From Amoebophrya sp. A120 (taxonomy: Eukaryota; Sar; Dinophyceae; Syndiniales; Amoebophryaceae), in assembly GCA_905178155.1 (NCBI GenBank), contig CAJINV010000001.1:6667860-6731859 (forward strand): a stretch of 64,000 bases of DNA. Reading direction: 5' to 3'. Shown here in pieces: positions 10,343-21,851 of the stretch. The notes under the pieces are model-generated. The model was not told the origin of the DNA. It searched no databases and saw only the letters and a list, made by a program, of their open reading frames with translations. Made by a program: the position numbers and the translations under genes. Position 1 is the stretch's first letter; each line of letters starts with the position of its first letter.

Positions 10343-11339
10343 TTTGATTCTCAGACCCACGCTCTTCTTCCTAGTGGTCTGGTGAATTAGCCGCGCCGAT
10401 CAGGTGATTGTGATTCAATTACGATGGATCTGGTGGAGGTGCAATTAGAATTAATGAAACAAGCAGTAGAGTCGTCGAGACGCCTTCCGGAGGCGTCTGG
10501 TGGAACTCTGAAAGATATTGCGCTGAAGAAGTTCTACTTCCAGGTGAAACACTACGCAGTAGTGATTTTGGCGTACTGGTTGCGCGGGTGCGCGTTTTAA
10601 ATTATTGGGAGGGGAAACAAACAGCCCTGACGATTGAAGAATAACGAAAAGACGAAATAAATGCCATCCTCGGTCGTGTTGCAGAAATTGTGAAACAAAT
10701 TCAAATAACTCCCTGTACTTGTTACACTAGCCAACAGGAGGAGTTTGAGTTTTTCTCCATAAACGATGCACGACGACGATCAGTACGATGAAACACATGT
10801 TGAAACCTACCAAAAATCTACACGGACGGACGCAGTGAACGAAAACCTCAATATTTATGTGCAACACCACAGCTGCTGCATGCACCGCAAATAAAACTGG
10901 AACGATTGAAATAACTTCGCACTAAGGTGCATTCGTGTGGCCAAGCGACCAGGCCAGCACAAAGGGTCTACGCGTCCATATTATGTGGCTGAAACGACAC
11001 GCCTGACGAGAACGATGAGACGACTAGGGAACAGTTCCTGATCCTGCGGCAAAAACTCTATTGCTACATGGATCCGGTTATTTATTCTTGCCTTGTGCAG
11101 CAAAGTGCTGCCGAAAAGCATCTGAAAACAGCCTGGCCATCGTGATTCAGATTCTGTACCGCTTGAGTTCAAAATATCTACCTGCTCCGTTTGAGTAACT
11201 GACACTGTTGAAGCGATGCGCAGCGCTGCGAGCTCATTCAGAATCAAAATGCAACTCCAATTTTCTAATTTTCGAAACTCCTAAAAGTCAAGTTATCTTC
11301 TTGTCGTCTTCGACTTGCTGCTCATACTTCGCGCGATGC
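10343..11339. other. Intergenic, nothing recognised
   Basis: A 1-kb spacer with short open frames only. No gene, repeat or RNA could be supported. Confidence 0.4.
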
Positions 11340-13106
11340 TCAAACTTCGTCACCCGTTCTGAACTCCCTTCCGCGTCGTGCTTGACTGATGGCGTCACGG
11401 GCGTCCTTCAAGCTCTCGAGTTCTCGACCGAGCCTTTGTTTTCCGCTTTCTTTGTCCCACCAGGGTGCTGCACCTGCACGTCTTGATGTGGTTGCGGGTG
11501 AGGAAACAAGCGCCATGTCTCGGAAGAAAAGAAAGGAATCAGGGGCAGTTAGTGAACGGCCGCCGCGGAGGTGTCTTTCACTTTCTTCGGGAATCGGTAT
11601 GACAACGTCGCAATTCGGGGACGTTCTAATTTTTCCTTGGCGTGGCGCAACAGGTGACAAGTCGCTCTGGTTTCTCCACATGTCAATGTCTCTGCTTCCG
11701 TTACCGTTTTGGAGTCGACACAAGCGAATCAAGGCCTGAGACTCCGCTACCCAGTGTCTGAAGCCATTGTCATTGAACAGAGCCTCATAGTCATCGCGCT
11801 GTTCGCGGGAGTCTGTAGTATACAACTGACTACGGTTATCACCCGCGACGCGTCCTCGCGTACCTTGCTGATTTTCGCTTTCCCGGACCCGTATTGCTTC
11901 TTCGCTATCTCGTCCTATCGTGCTTTCTCTCTCCTCGCTCTCGGGGGACGAGGGAATCACTGAAAGGGGTATCATTTCCACCTCTAAACTTGACGAAGAA
12001 GCGGAGCTTTCGTCGTCACCTGGAACCGGCGCACGGTGTGCAGCCTCGGAGCTTCTTTTCGTCGACGATCCGGAGACCGAGGGTGCGATGCGGTCCCGGC
12101 GCTTCATCCCTGAAGAGGCGCCGCCACTCCTGCCACTCCTGCTTGAAGGTCTCGGCCCACCGTCTGCGACGCGACCCAGCACCGATGGTGTTATCGACCG
12201 CACAGGATCGGCGGCTCGCTTGGGTTTAGACTTGTTCAGCAGGGCCGCGGCCTTCACCGCCCCACCTGCGGAGGAGGCATTTTTGCTGAGCGAGGCGCGC
12301 TCCGCGATGTTTTTGAAAAAAGGCTCGCCCTTGTAAAGGTAGTCTGTAAAGTGTCTTCTCGCGATCTCCCGCTTCGCGTCCTCGACGAGACGGTCGTGAT
12401 CGACTGGAACCTCTCCTGCAGGAGCACCGTCAGCCTTATCCGTTTCGTCAGCACCCAGCACCGGACTGTCGTCATCGGCCAACTGCGTTTGGTAAGAAGT
12501 TGGAAGAACCCCTATCACATCGGCAGGGCGGTCTTCAGGGTGCAGCAGCAGCGGCGCGGCCGCGATTGCCTCCTGCTTCGAGGCAAAGCGCAAGCCCCAG
12601 AAATCGTTGTCGTCTTCGTCTTTCCTTGCTCCGTCCGTATCTGGCTGGTCTTGCTCTACTATGTCAACCGGTTCGTCTTGCTTTTCAGCGACGGCCTCTT
12701 CGGTCGGCTCCTCGACCTCTTCCGGGTTTTCCTCCACGTGTTTTTCCGCCCCGCTCTCGACGTCTTTTTCGTCCTGCTCCCCTTCTTCTACAACGACGAG
12801 TTTACTTTCCTCTTCCACTGGTGGTTCCTCAGCCTCGTCCTCCTTTTTCTCTTCTTCAACGGGCGCCTGCTCCTCGTCCTTTTTCTCAGTGTCGTCCACG
12901 ACTTCTTCGGGGGGTTTCTCTTCCTTCTCTTCGTCGGTGCTATCGCAGCAACCGCAGCAGAACCCCTTCATCGGGTGGCCATCGTCTGGATGCTCGCCGT
13001 GCTCCTTGTCGGCTTTGGTAGCATCTGCCTCTGCTCCGTTGGGAGTTGTAGCGGCATCGCCTTCGGCGTTCTCGCTCGCCTTGGCCTTTGCACAACAATT
13101 ACCCAT
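11340..13106 (-). CDS. Acidic, probably dual-acylated (MGNCC) protein
   Basis: The protein has 588 aa from the ATG at 13106. I chose that start because it exposes MGNCCAKAKAS, a classical N-myristoylation (Gly2) plus palmitoylation (Cys4, Cys5) signature. Twelve-aa longer forms would bury it. A second Cys cluster, GFCCGCCDS, lies near residue 50. Residues about 55-155 are extremely Glu/Asp-rich and repetitive (EEK/PPVEEE). A more ordered stretch around residues 165-265 is followed by Ser/Arg-rich disorder and a charged C-terminus. No catalytic domain is visible. A peripheral plasma-membrane or inner-membrane-complex scaffold is the best inference. Single exon. Confidence 0.78.
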   Translation of the reverse strand: MGNCCAKAKASENAEGDAATTPNGAEADATKADKEHGEHPDDGHPMKGFCCGCCDSTDEEKEEKPPEEVVDDTEKKDEEQAPVEEEKKEDEAEEPPVEEESKLVVVEEGEQDEKDVESGAEKHVEENPEEVEEPTEEAVAEKQDEPVDIVEQDQPDTDGARKDEDDNDFWGLRFASKQEAIAAAPLLLHPEDRPADVIGVLPTSYQTQLADDDSPVLGADETDKADGAPAGEVPVDHDRLVEDAKREIARRHFTDYLYKGEPFFKNIAERASLSKNASSAGGAVKAAALLNKSKPKRAADPVRSITPSVLGRVADGGPRPSSRSGRSGGASSGMKRRDRIAPSVSGSSTKRSSEAAHRAPVPGDDESSASSSSLEVEMIPLSVIPSSPESEERESTIGRDSEEAIRVRESENQQGTRGRVAGDNRSQLYTTDSREQRDDYEALFNDNGFRHWVAESQALIRLCRLQNGNGSRDIDMWRNQSDLSPVAPRQGKIRTSPNCDVVIPIPEESERHLRGGRSLTAPDSFLFFRDMALVSSPATTSRRAGAAPWWDKESGKQRLGRELESLKDARDAISQARRGREFRTGDEV

Positions 13107-13581
13107 GCTACGGGTCGTGCGGAAAGAAGGAGTGTGCACAACGAGAGCTTTTTTACTTTTTTCGAAGTAGAGGGTGTGATACCAAAATGCAACCAGGCAT
13201 CTTGGTAAACGTTAATGATATCCTAAACGGACAATATAATGGGATTTCTAGTGGGCATGCAGCTGGTGAGGTACAGGTAGCTAAAGTACTGAGAGAAGAC
13301 ATGGGTGGAACTGTAAATCACGCATTCGCACTAACTAGGCTGTCTAAGTAATCGATACGTTCTATTCATCTCGTAGAAAATACCATACCACAATCACTTG
13401 TTTGTCCAACCTGACTTAGCTAAGGGCTAAACAATGACATCCACGACAACGAACGAAGACAGAGAAAGGGACGTGGATAATACGAACGACAACGAGCAGC
13501 ACGAAAAGAATTGTAGTTGTACGAAGAACGAAGAAACGAATTCAAACCAACACGATATAGGCCAGGATGAGGCCAGAAAGT
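13107..13581. other. Intergenic, nothing recognised
   Basis: This short spacer between two minus-strand genes contains no supportable feature. Confidence 0.35.
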
Positions 13582-14198
13582 TCATTTGTCGAATGGAGAC
13601 GGAATACTGGCAGTGCGTTCGTCGACAGTCAGTAGGCTACCCCTAACAATTGGGAATTTCGAAAAGTGCATACTTAGCTCACTGCGGAAACACTTGGACA
13701 GGGTGAAGAGAGAAACCAAGCCCCCCTGGTCGCGATAAACGACTGCCATATTGCAGGAACGCGACGGCAAGAAGCTCTGACGCAGACGCATTTCAATTTG
13801 ACATTCAATTTCTGTCTCCTCCAGCTGAATGGATCTTGCATTTATTTCATTTCTCGACGAAGCTCTCGGTGATCCTGCTTTCGCCCCTATCATTTGTTGC
13901 ACGAAGATGTGCTGAGGCTGACAGTTCGTCACAGGCGCCTTCTTCAAGATGCATTTCAGATGGGTGCTGATGAAACAGTGGTAGTCGTGACTTAGATTTA
14001 GTTCATACAAATTGACACAGTGTCCGCACACGATCTGATGGGTCAACACCATTTTTCGTGGTCTTCATTCACAAATTGCACATGCGGCCCAGACGACCGT
14101 CATATCGTCTTCCCGGCTGCGGCGGACCCGGCCCCTTTTCCACCCTCGTCGGAAACAAAGACGTGCTGTTCGGTTTTCGAGTTGGTTTTTTTTGTCAT
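13582..14198 (-). CDS. Possible small two-exon Cys/His-containing protein
   Basis: A start at 14198 (MTKKTNSKTEQHVF) followed by a short intron can be joined to a downstream frame open to 13582, which carries CGHC and later Cys/His residues (CX2C...HDYHC...HLKC). That arrangement could bind zinc. The proposed donor (GTCCGCC) is weak and the exact acceptor is uncertain. The downstream frame is 156 codons without a stop. No family recognised. It may be a real gene with a wrong first exon, or a chance frame. Confidence 0.35.
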
Positions 14199-14262
14199 GC
14201 TCGCTGATACTCAAGAAAGATACAACCGCGCGAATTACTAGTTCGTTGTAGATTATGACTGA

Positions 14263-14543
14263 TCAATCTCCATGGTGTGAACAAGAAGAGAACAACAACA
14301 GTAGTACGTCCTGCATGTGCTTTTGGTAGTTCTTTTTGAAATTCTCGAAGCGATCCGTCATCTCCTTATCCGGATTCCAGTGGGGCATTTTGGTCTTCGT
14401 GGGCATACTCCTTGGTGTTGGCGGTACGCGCAACTGGATGTCGCGACGATAGCGGTTTCTGTAGATGAAGTGTTGACGTGAAATGTTAGTTTACTCACTG
14501 CAACTACTTACGCCGGATTCTGATTTTCAATCTTCTCTTTCAT
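14263..14543 (-). CDS. Small 75-aa two-exon protein, possibly ciliary
   Basis: Exon 1 is 14543-14512 and exon 2 is 14458-14263, with a 53-bp GT-AG intron (GTAAGT...CTACAG). The joined frame begins MKEKIENQNPANRYRRDIQ and continues with a Pro-rich then Lys/Phe-rich stretch. Its ATG overlaps the TGA of the upstream CFAP97-like model (ATGA at 14543-14540). It may therefore be the 3' exons of that gene joined through a splice I could not find, or a separate small gene. The last 14 residues are hydrophobic and may be intron read-through. Function unknown. Confidence 0.5.
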
Positions 14544-15644
14544 CGTTTTCTAGAACTCGCTGTGTGAAAGGCGAAAGTGGCTTCACTATTACTGAAACTA
14601 AGTGAAAGCATACCGGAAAGCAAAAGAATGGTATAGTACGAATTGGCCCCCATTTTCGTGAGCAGCGTTTGTCTCTTCGCCTCCTGCCTGCCCATGGCGT
14701 TGGGATCGCCCAAGGTGCCCTTGCACTGCTCGAGTCGCTTCAGAAGAAGCCTGTTTTCTCGCGTTATCCTATCTGACTCTCGGGTATGCAGCTGCGCGTG
14801 CAAACTCTTCTCCGCTTTCACTGGGTGCAGGAGATCGATTTTCCTGAGTTGATTTGCGTTTCCTTTAAACCAAAAGCAACAAGATGAACTACAACAGGAC
14901 TGCAATTTCAAAAAGTCGTTTTGTTTCGCGTGGTACAGAGAATGTGGCTCCCCTAATTCGAAAAATATATCGCAGCATCAACACCGCTGGAAAAGTGCAG
15001 TTTTGATTTTCAAAACGTAGTTTACCTTGTGTCTATCTCGAGCATTTTCTGCAGCAATATCCTGTTCTCCAACTGAATCTCGTTTGCTCGATTTCTCTGC
15101 AGCTCTCGTGTATTGGTTTTGTACTTGAGGTGTACGTATCTGGTCGGCTCTGTCGTGTCCACGCAGGGCTGTTGTTGAGGCGGTTTCATTTGATCATGTT
15201 GTATCATGACCGACAACATTGATTGGTACCTACATCGCAGTTAACTTTTCGTTTTCATTCATTCAAACTAAAGTCATGCTATGATGGTACCTTGACAGTG
15301 GCTAGATGCCGCAGATGAGACTCGTGCTTGGCTTGATCTTCCTTTTTCTGGAGGATGCGATTGCATACCTTCACGTTCCAGATGTTGGCGTTCTTCATGG
15401 TTTCAGGATCAACTGCGACGTCGCAATGAACCTGATGCTCGTGAAACTTGAAAGACCGCCTTCGCACACGGGCCGACTGTCTGGTTTGTTCTACTTCTGC
15501 TCCTGTCGGGTACAGCCGCGTCTTCTTGCAGATTGTGTTTCGTTTTTGCACTGGAAACAACAGGCGAGCGGCTCTTCTTTGCGTGGTCGAAACTTGTTCT
15601 CTGAAGATCGTTGCTCGGTGGTTGTTCCCGTCGTCGATTTCCAA
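14540..15644 (-). CDS. CFAP97 (hemingway)-domain ciliary protein, 5' end unresolved
   Basis: Four exons can be joined: ...-15291, 15168-15026, 14843-14614 and 14559-14540, all with GT-AG introns and consistent phase. The joined sequence reads HLATVK|PCVDTTEP at the first junction and EIDTR|KIDLLHPVK at the second. This is the pattern of the CFAP97/KIAA1430 domain: a basic helix, then K-P-x-V-D, then an 'ENRILLQKM' helix and a second 'RENRLLLKRLEQ' helix. Family members are axonemal or flagellar proteins. Upstream of 15440 all frames stay open and I could not choose among them, so the N-terminus may reach 16092 or beyond. 15644 is only the limit of one frame. Confidence 0.62.
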
Positions 15645-17651
15645 GAAATCCGGGGCTTCTTAATATGCGATGTGGCTTCGTGTTTTGGCAACAAATCGTT
15701 TGTCGAAAATGTGTCGGAGATGTGCAAATCGACCCGAGCGTCACTTCACAGGAAAAGAAGTCCTCACGAAAGCCGCCAGCTGTTGAAATGCTGCGGTTTT
15801 GCGATCTCGACCTAAGATGAAGAGATGAAGTTGGTCCTCGCTGCGGACAGTCCGTTGAACGTGCGTATTTTAGCTTTTGCTTCCCTCGTTGACGTGAGCG
15901 TTCAGCAAGAAATAAAGCTGCTCGTGCGAAACGTCGGCTCTGCCGGTGCCTTCTACTTGGATAGCTTTCCTTGTACTCCCCAATGTTTTGCTCAACACCT
16001 GGTTTCCCTACGGCTGTAGAAAGACGGCAGGAGAGGAGGACGCACCCACTGCTGGCACACCCAAAAGTCAGAAAACAAGGCGCTTCTGCCACTACTGCTT
16101 CCCCTTCCCGGTGACCGGAATCGGAGACTATTGCGAGACAGGTTGTCGTTACGTGCTTCAGGGGTTGGAATTTGCTACCGGAGTTTCTTCTGGTTCGTTG
16201 GTTGATGCGTCCCCCGTTCAGACAAAAGACTTTCTTGCGTCCCCCGTTCAGGCAGAAGGACGATCCAAGCCTGCAACCAGTTCAAGACGTCGGGTCGAGA
16301 CGGCTAAACACTTGATGAAAACTCCAATGAGTCTTCAAAATATCGTAGGTCTAAGCACGCGGCGTCTCGTTTGAAGATGCTCTACTTGTTCCCGACGATA
16401 ACGCTCGTCTCTGGAACAAATCCTTATCCTATCGTCCTCCGGCGCCCAGGACGATGGTGTTTCAGTTACTACAGATACTGTCCTGCAGATATAGTCACGT
16501 TTCGTTCAGACAGGACCTGCTCTTGCTGCAACGTCAAACTGGTTGTGGTCGTCTTGTTCAACGTCCAGATTGCTCGTGGTAGCCACGACGAAAAACGAGC
16601 CGGTAGCAAATGACCGTGCGTGTCCAGGGGTGGTTCACTTGAAGATGAAAGGGACTGGGACCAGGAGCAGGTAGGGTTATATTCTGCGTAGAGATTTTAC
16701 AATTCGATCTCAAAACTCGCACCGGTTGTCAGTGCGTCGCAACAAATTCTTTTTCCAAGAACCCAAAAAATCTACATTCAGAAGAGCGCAAAAACCTGAA
16801 ACCACTACTGCATTGGATAAAATCGCAGAAGTCGTCGTGGTGGCAAGAGAGATCGTCTTTTCACATACCTGAGCTTCACACCTACGATCACCAAAAACAC
16901 AGTATTCACGACCACTCAGTAGAAACAACATACTTAGAGACATGTTTACAATGAAAGATTACGCGATTGATTCCGATTGGACACCAAAAGAAACACCAGG
17001 CACTCGTCGCACGCTCCCGGTCAAACACACTAGCGATAACCCTCAGCCTCTCCCCGAAACAAGTCGAAAACAGAAAGATGATGACATCAAACAGGAACGA
17101 AAACCAGGCGTGCGCAAGCACACACAGTCACGAGTTTCGATGCTGGCCTCACGAGTCGTACGCCTCACGAGTTTCGATGCTGCCTCACGAGTTTCGATGC
17201 TCGCAATGCAGCTAGCATGGAAACTCGTGCGGCGTGCCACTATCCTACTACTGCGAGGAGCGAACATGACGACAATTCTTCTTCGGCAAGAAAGTGTTGC
17301 CGCATGAGTTGAAGTGGCGGTCCTTTGTTTCCGCAGTCAATGATTTTTTTTGTCACCATGGTCACTAAATTTCAACCCTGTCATCTTTCGCTGTTCTTTG
17401 CGTTTGCTAGATACACTTACACATGTAAGTATGCTTCTATGATAAGAAATGATTGAAGTAGAAGCAAATAATTGAAGAACTTTCTGAATCGATCGGGATC
17501 GATCCTGTTTTGGAATGGGAACTTCTTGCCTGGTCCATTCACGACCGGGACTGCAGTTTATCTGACCGGTAGCCCAGTGAAGATCAGAATCCCGCCGGCA
17601 CTACAGCTCTCAGCAGATGGAAAAATCCTCGCTCGTACGCCACTAGTACGG
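15645..17651. other. Unresolved region, possible small exons
   Basis: Open frames occur on both strands (for example minus 16092-15645 and plus 15946-16374), with some coding-like composition. No splice model joins them convincingly. A minus-strand stretch near 16620-16520 also looks coding-like. The N-terminal exons of the CFAP97-like gene probably lie in the left part. Two copies of TGCGTCCCCCGTTCAG occur at about 16206 and 16239. Confidence 0.35.
17128..17203. repeat. Short tandem repeat, ~19-bp unit
   Basis: The phrase CTCACGAGTTTCGATGCTG recurs about three to four times with small changes. It is too short to be a known element and is probably replication slippage. Confidence 0.7.
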
Positions 17652-17925
17652 TTAAAAGGCATAAAATGCATGCGTAGGTCCTGAAAAACGAACTTGAAGA
17701 ACTGGTTGGTGCAAAACTATTATTAGCATCACCCTCGTCGGCCAAGAACCCGATGAAGAAGCCTGACACGGTGTTTCTGTCGTAGCTGTAATTATATCCG
17801 GCGGCGTGCCCAACCCTCCGTCTCCTGAAGAAGGCACGAGACAGCGCCAACCACAGGGTACACAACAGAAAAACGATTGCAGAGTAAGCCAATCGTTTCC
17901 GCTCGGCTCGCTCCATCATGGGCAT
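17652..17925 (-). CDS. Small 73-aa single-span membrane protein
   Basis: Exon 1 is 17925-17733 and exon 2 is 17680-17652. The 52-bp intron starts GTGATG and ends in a pyrimidine-rich TTTTTCAG. The protein begins MPMMERAERKRLAYSAIV, has one strong hydrophobic helix at about residues 11-30 followed by the basic cluster RRRR, then a Tyr/Gly-rich region, and ends in FYAF. Composition suggests a small mitochondrial or endomembrane protein, but no family is recognised. Without the intron the frame would run on to 17584 with a second hydrophobic segment; I consider the spliced version more natural. Confidence 0.5.
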
Positions 17926-18435
17926 AGAGCGCAGCTGCGCTGACAAAGGCTAGTAGTTTCCGGGAACTTGTGCGCGCATAAGAAAGGGAATCACACCAAC
18001 ACAAGATTTTCAAACAAATGCATTGAAAGAGGAAAGAGTACTTACCTTTAGTTCTATCGCAATATCATTTTTTTGGTCGCGGGAATCTACGCAAAAAGAA
18101 ACTGCATCCAGTGATGATTTTCATTCACATTTGGCAAATTGTTTGCAAGGGTGATAAACACTATGCAGCATATTACGGGCACATGCAGAACTCCCTGCTC
18201 CGCTACTGATTTCCAAAAAATTTGCAAACAAAAGCAGAACCGAAAACATTTATGCTGCACCATCAGACCGATGCCGATCTAGCCCTAGGGATGATTGATG
18301 GCGCGTGTCCGATCACCAATCGGGTTCTTATCGAAAACCTTAGACTTACCGAAAGCGTCACTTTTTTTACCATACCGATTCTGTTGCATGGGAGAGACAA
18401 AAGAAGAAGTGTGACCGAAAAATAAAATTGAATAT
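17926..18435. other. Intergenic, nothing recognised
   Basis: This is the spacer between two small minus-strand genes. No feature seen. Confidence 0.35.
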
Positions 18436-18980
18436 CTACTTCTTGCCGCGCTGAAATAAAGCTGTTTGATGAGTCTGACCGATGAGGAAAAGCCGATACT
18501 TCTGCTTGATCTTTGGCCTCTTGCTCTTAGATAGTCTGTTCTTTTTGTAGAAGTCAAATTATTGACCAAAAATATGTGAGCAGTTGCGACACCGACGTTG
18601 CCGGATCTCTGTGGCTATGTGAAGACAATGCTTTCATCGCAGGTGAAAAAGAACACCGAACTACTTAACACAAAGCGGTAGTAAGCGCACGCGGCGAAAT
18701 CGATTTAACTTTAAGTGAGAACCTTTCGGTATACCATTCCATTCGTAGTTGACCTGTTGCGCATTGACCAAGATGAATCCGCAGAGCGACGACGCAAGCT
18801 GCAAAATCAAGGGGGTACGTACAACGGCTGGGATAGCAGAGCTCTCGATTTTTACCTGAGGAGGTCCAGATCGCTGCTAGGCTCCGGAGTTGTAGCTACG
18901 GGCGGCCCATACATCCCACGCTGCTGCATATGGAAATCAAAATCGAGTCGACCTTCGTAACTCTTCGAAAGCGCTGGCAT
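18436..18980 (-). CDS. Small 89-aa basic protein in three exons
   Basis: Exons are 18980-18856, 18798-18754 and 18535-18436. The introns are 57 bp (GTAAAA...TTTTGCAG) and 218 bp (GTCAAC...GAACAG), and phase is kept throughout (125 + 45 + 100 = 270 bases). The protein starts MPALSKSYEGRLDFDF, has a Pro/Ser stretch in the middle and an Arg/Lys-rich C-terminus (SKSKRPKIKQKYR...FQRGKK). Three independent in-frame GT-AG junctions make a chance origin unlikely. I do not recognise the family. A basic RNA-binding or axonemal protein is possible. No single open frame exceeds 60 codons, so ORF calling would miss this gene. Confidence 0.65.
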
Positions 18981-19448
18981 GCTAGTGACCGCGGGGGTGC
19001 AGTCGATCGGCAATATCGGTGATACTTCCTATGAGTACTACGGGGCTCGGTGGAAATACAACTGGGTACAACCAAAAACGCTGTCAGAGGCTTTGTTGGA
19101 AAATTTGCATTGCAACTCGATTACGATTAGTACAGCTACAACAGGGGAAAAAAGTTCTTCTTCAGTAGAGTTTCAATTTGGTAAATTAATAATGACTCGA
19201 GGGCACAGATCTAGTATAGTAAGTTCTGGGAACTCGAACGTGATTGGATATCTACGTTGGAAATGGAAACTTTAAAGATTTCGTAGGTGTATAGTTCTCC
19301 GAGGTGTAGGACTTCTGCAGGAAGATACGAAGCGGCTGCAGCGATGAAAATCCTTTGTTACAGTTTCTCACGTCGCGGACGAATTACTTTTTCTTGGAAA
19401 CACCAGTCCATCCAGCACGAAAGGACGACGAAGATTCCCCTTCACCAC
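18981..19448. other. Intergenic, nothing recognised
   Basis: Spacer with one plus-strand open frame of 98 codons that is likely chance. No feature supported. Confidence 0.35.
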
Positions 19449-21851
19449 TCACGCAGCCACGGTTGTAGCTGCCGAGTTGAGGAACTCGTTGACGTGGTCT
19501 AGCTCGCGGCCTAGTTTCTGCTGAAAGAATTCGAACAAGTTCTCTTGGCCAAACGCAGCCGGCGTGAGGATGCGCTCCGTGCGGCTGAGTTTCGGCAGCG
19601 TATCAAGGTAGTTCACGAACACCGGACAGTGCTTGCGAAACGGCGTCGGCGAGGGAAATTTCCGCTCCTCGGCGTCCACGAAGGCGAGGATGTTGCCCAG
19701 GGAATGCAACAGACTGCCCACGCCGCCCTTGTTCAGCAGAAGTTGCTGCGTCTGCTTCTCCGGATTGTCGGCGCAAAGTCGCGCCAGGCGCTTGGTCAGA
19801 CCAAGGATCCGCTTCAGCAATGGGGAGCTGAGAAGTGGTGGCTCTGCACCGGACATCTTCGACGACGAAGAGGAGCCGCCAGAAAACGCGTCGACCTGAC
19901 AAGCATATTGACGGAACGTAAAGAAAATTTTGCATCTTAATATGGTTTTGCGTACCGACACCGAGCGAGGAGCTGCATCTTTCTACGCCATCAATCCATG
20001 ATTCCGGATCGCGATGGATGCAGCACCGATGCATCATTATGCCTGAGCCACCTATTTCCAATACGAGTATCATTTATACCTTCGACCCCTGATGCGAGGA
20101 CGAAGAGGCTGAGTGTATCGTCGACTTTCCGAGCTCATCCGTGGGCGTAGAGGCAGTGGTGGATGCGTTACTGGATGCCGAGTGATCGATGGTAATCAGT
20201 GGTATACGTCGGTTGTGTATCTTCTTCTCGAAGCTGTTCAAGTCTGCAAACGCGGACTGCAGGTTGCGATACCTTTATTTGGTTTTGATGTGTCTTGCTC
20301 CTCATCCATATCGCAGTCGATCTTGCATAGCAAATACACGAATTTGATTTTCTCATCACACGCGACGCGCGGCGCGCTGTGGCTGCACTATGGATGTGCA
20401 CAGACCAATGAAGTTAGATAGGCAAAAAGTTGCTATCGTCGTGTACTTCTTAGGTGGTGGCACGTAGTTGCGAATCTTGAGGTGCTGCATCTGCATCTTT
20501 TCATCCACAAAATTGAACAGCTTTTGCTGCTTCTGCTGCTGCTTACGGACTCGCTCTGCGACCACGCCGTGGCCATCCAAATCCACGTCGTCCAGCGGCG
20601 ATGTAGGTGTTCCGACCTTTGTCGATAGAAAATTCACTACATTTTCGAACCACACGATACGAAAGCGAAACCAGCATGATTAACGTCAATCTGTGCAATC
20701 CAAGAACTGGTAGAACATAAGATAGAAGTAAGTAGGCAGAACTTCAAGCTGAATTTTCCTCTTGCACACACACGAAGTACCTTTTCCAGGTCACTCATCT
20801 CGCGCGCCACTGATACTCTGGCGGGCAGGGAAAGACTGCTCGGCTGCGCCCAGAACGATCGTCTTCGCGCCGCGACTTGCTCCCCGTACTTCTGTTTCCT
20901 CGCGACATGGAGCAATTTCCGCTTGGACTCGACGGTGTCGATCTCGGCCTTATTTGGCGCCACGTAGTTGCCATTGCCATCAAGAAAAAGACCTTGCACC
21001 GACGTGGGGCGCAGTGTCCCACCTGTTTTCGTTGTGCGCGCCTTCTGTGAGCCGTCCCGGCCATCCTCGTCTTCTGCCGCAGACTGAGCTGTTGACGCAA
21101 CCGCGTAGTTGTATGTTGCGAGTGCGCCGCCCAGCGCGACAGCGGCACGCCTGCGCGTTCGTGGCACGCCAGTGCTACTCTTCGGTCGTACGGTCAGGGT
21201 TGTGCCTAAGAAACTCGAGGAGGAGCTGGAGCTCGTGCCCGTTTCCGCTAGCACACCTCCCGTCTTTGGACCCCACAAATTACCCATCAGGACACCGCCG
21301 GCCTGTTATGGAAATGAATCATGTCGTACCTTGAATTCAACATTCATGATTATGAAATCGGGAAAAACTCTTATGCTTGTGGTCAGTGGAACAGAACAAG
21401 ACGAGTTCTGTAGTACTGTTGCCGGTCGGCTTCTGGATGGCTGGACCGCTCTTCGGGAAAGGTACTGCACATCTTCAAGGGCGAGCTGCATCAACGGGAC
21501 AGCTGCAGTGGTCATCAGCGTGGGAGTGGGCGCCCGCCCCGCGCTGCTGGCGCTCGGCGGTCGATACTTTTCCAAAAACGGACTCTTCTTTCGTCTGCGC
21601 GCCCGGAACCGTTGCTCTTCACTGGCCTCGTCGTCTGGCCCGTCCTGCTCCCATGGCGCCTTGCCGTACTCCCCGACGAGACGAACTTTCCGGCCATTCG
21701 CTTCCGCGACCCCGCCACTCGCTGTTAGAAATTGCGACCCCGGTTTTGACGACGACGAGTTCTCACCGAGCGTTTCGGTCTCCGAAGCCGACGCCGAGGA
21801 CGGGTAGGCCGTGCTCGCAGCGCTCGGCCGTGCAGCAGAACCCTGCTTCAT
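19449..21851 (-). CDS. Five-exon 554-aa protein, function unknown
   Basis: Exons are 21851-21417, 21302-20781, 20616-20447, 20170-20080 and 19895-19449. All four introns are GT-AG (114, 164, 276 and 184 bp) and phase closes exactly (1665 bases). The N-terminal half is Ser/Arg/Pro-rich and disordered. Residues about 340-380 carry a Gln-rich helix (RKQQQKQQKLF). The last ~120 residues form a helical domain with LLKRILGLTKRLARL and HSLGNILAFVDAEER. I know no family with this pattern. Start ATG at 21851. A lineage-specific, possibly cytoskeletal protein is the most I can infer. Confidence 0.72.

Noticed and set aside
16942-17307. Plus-strand 121-codon frame starting MFTMKDYAIDSDW
   Set aside because: Overlaps a short tandem repeat, has no partner exons or domain, and would run against the strand of all neighbours.
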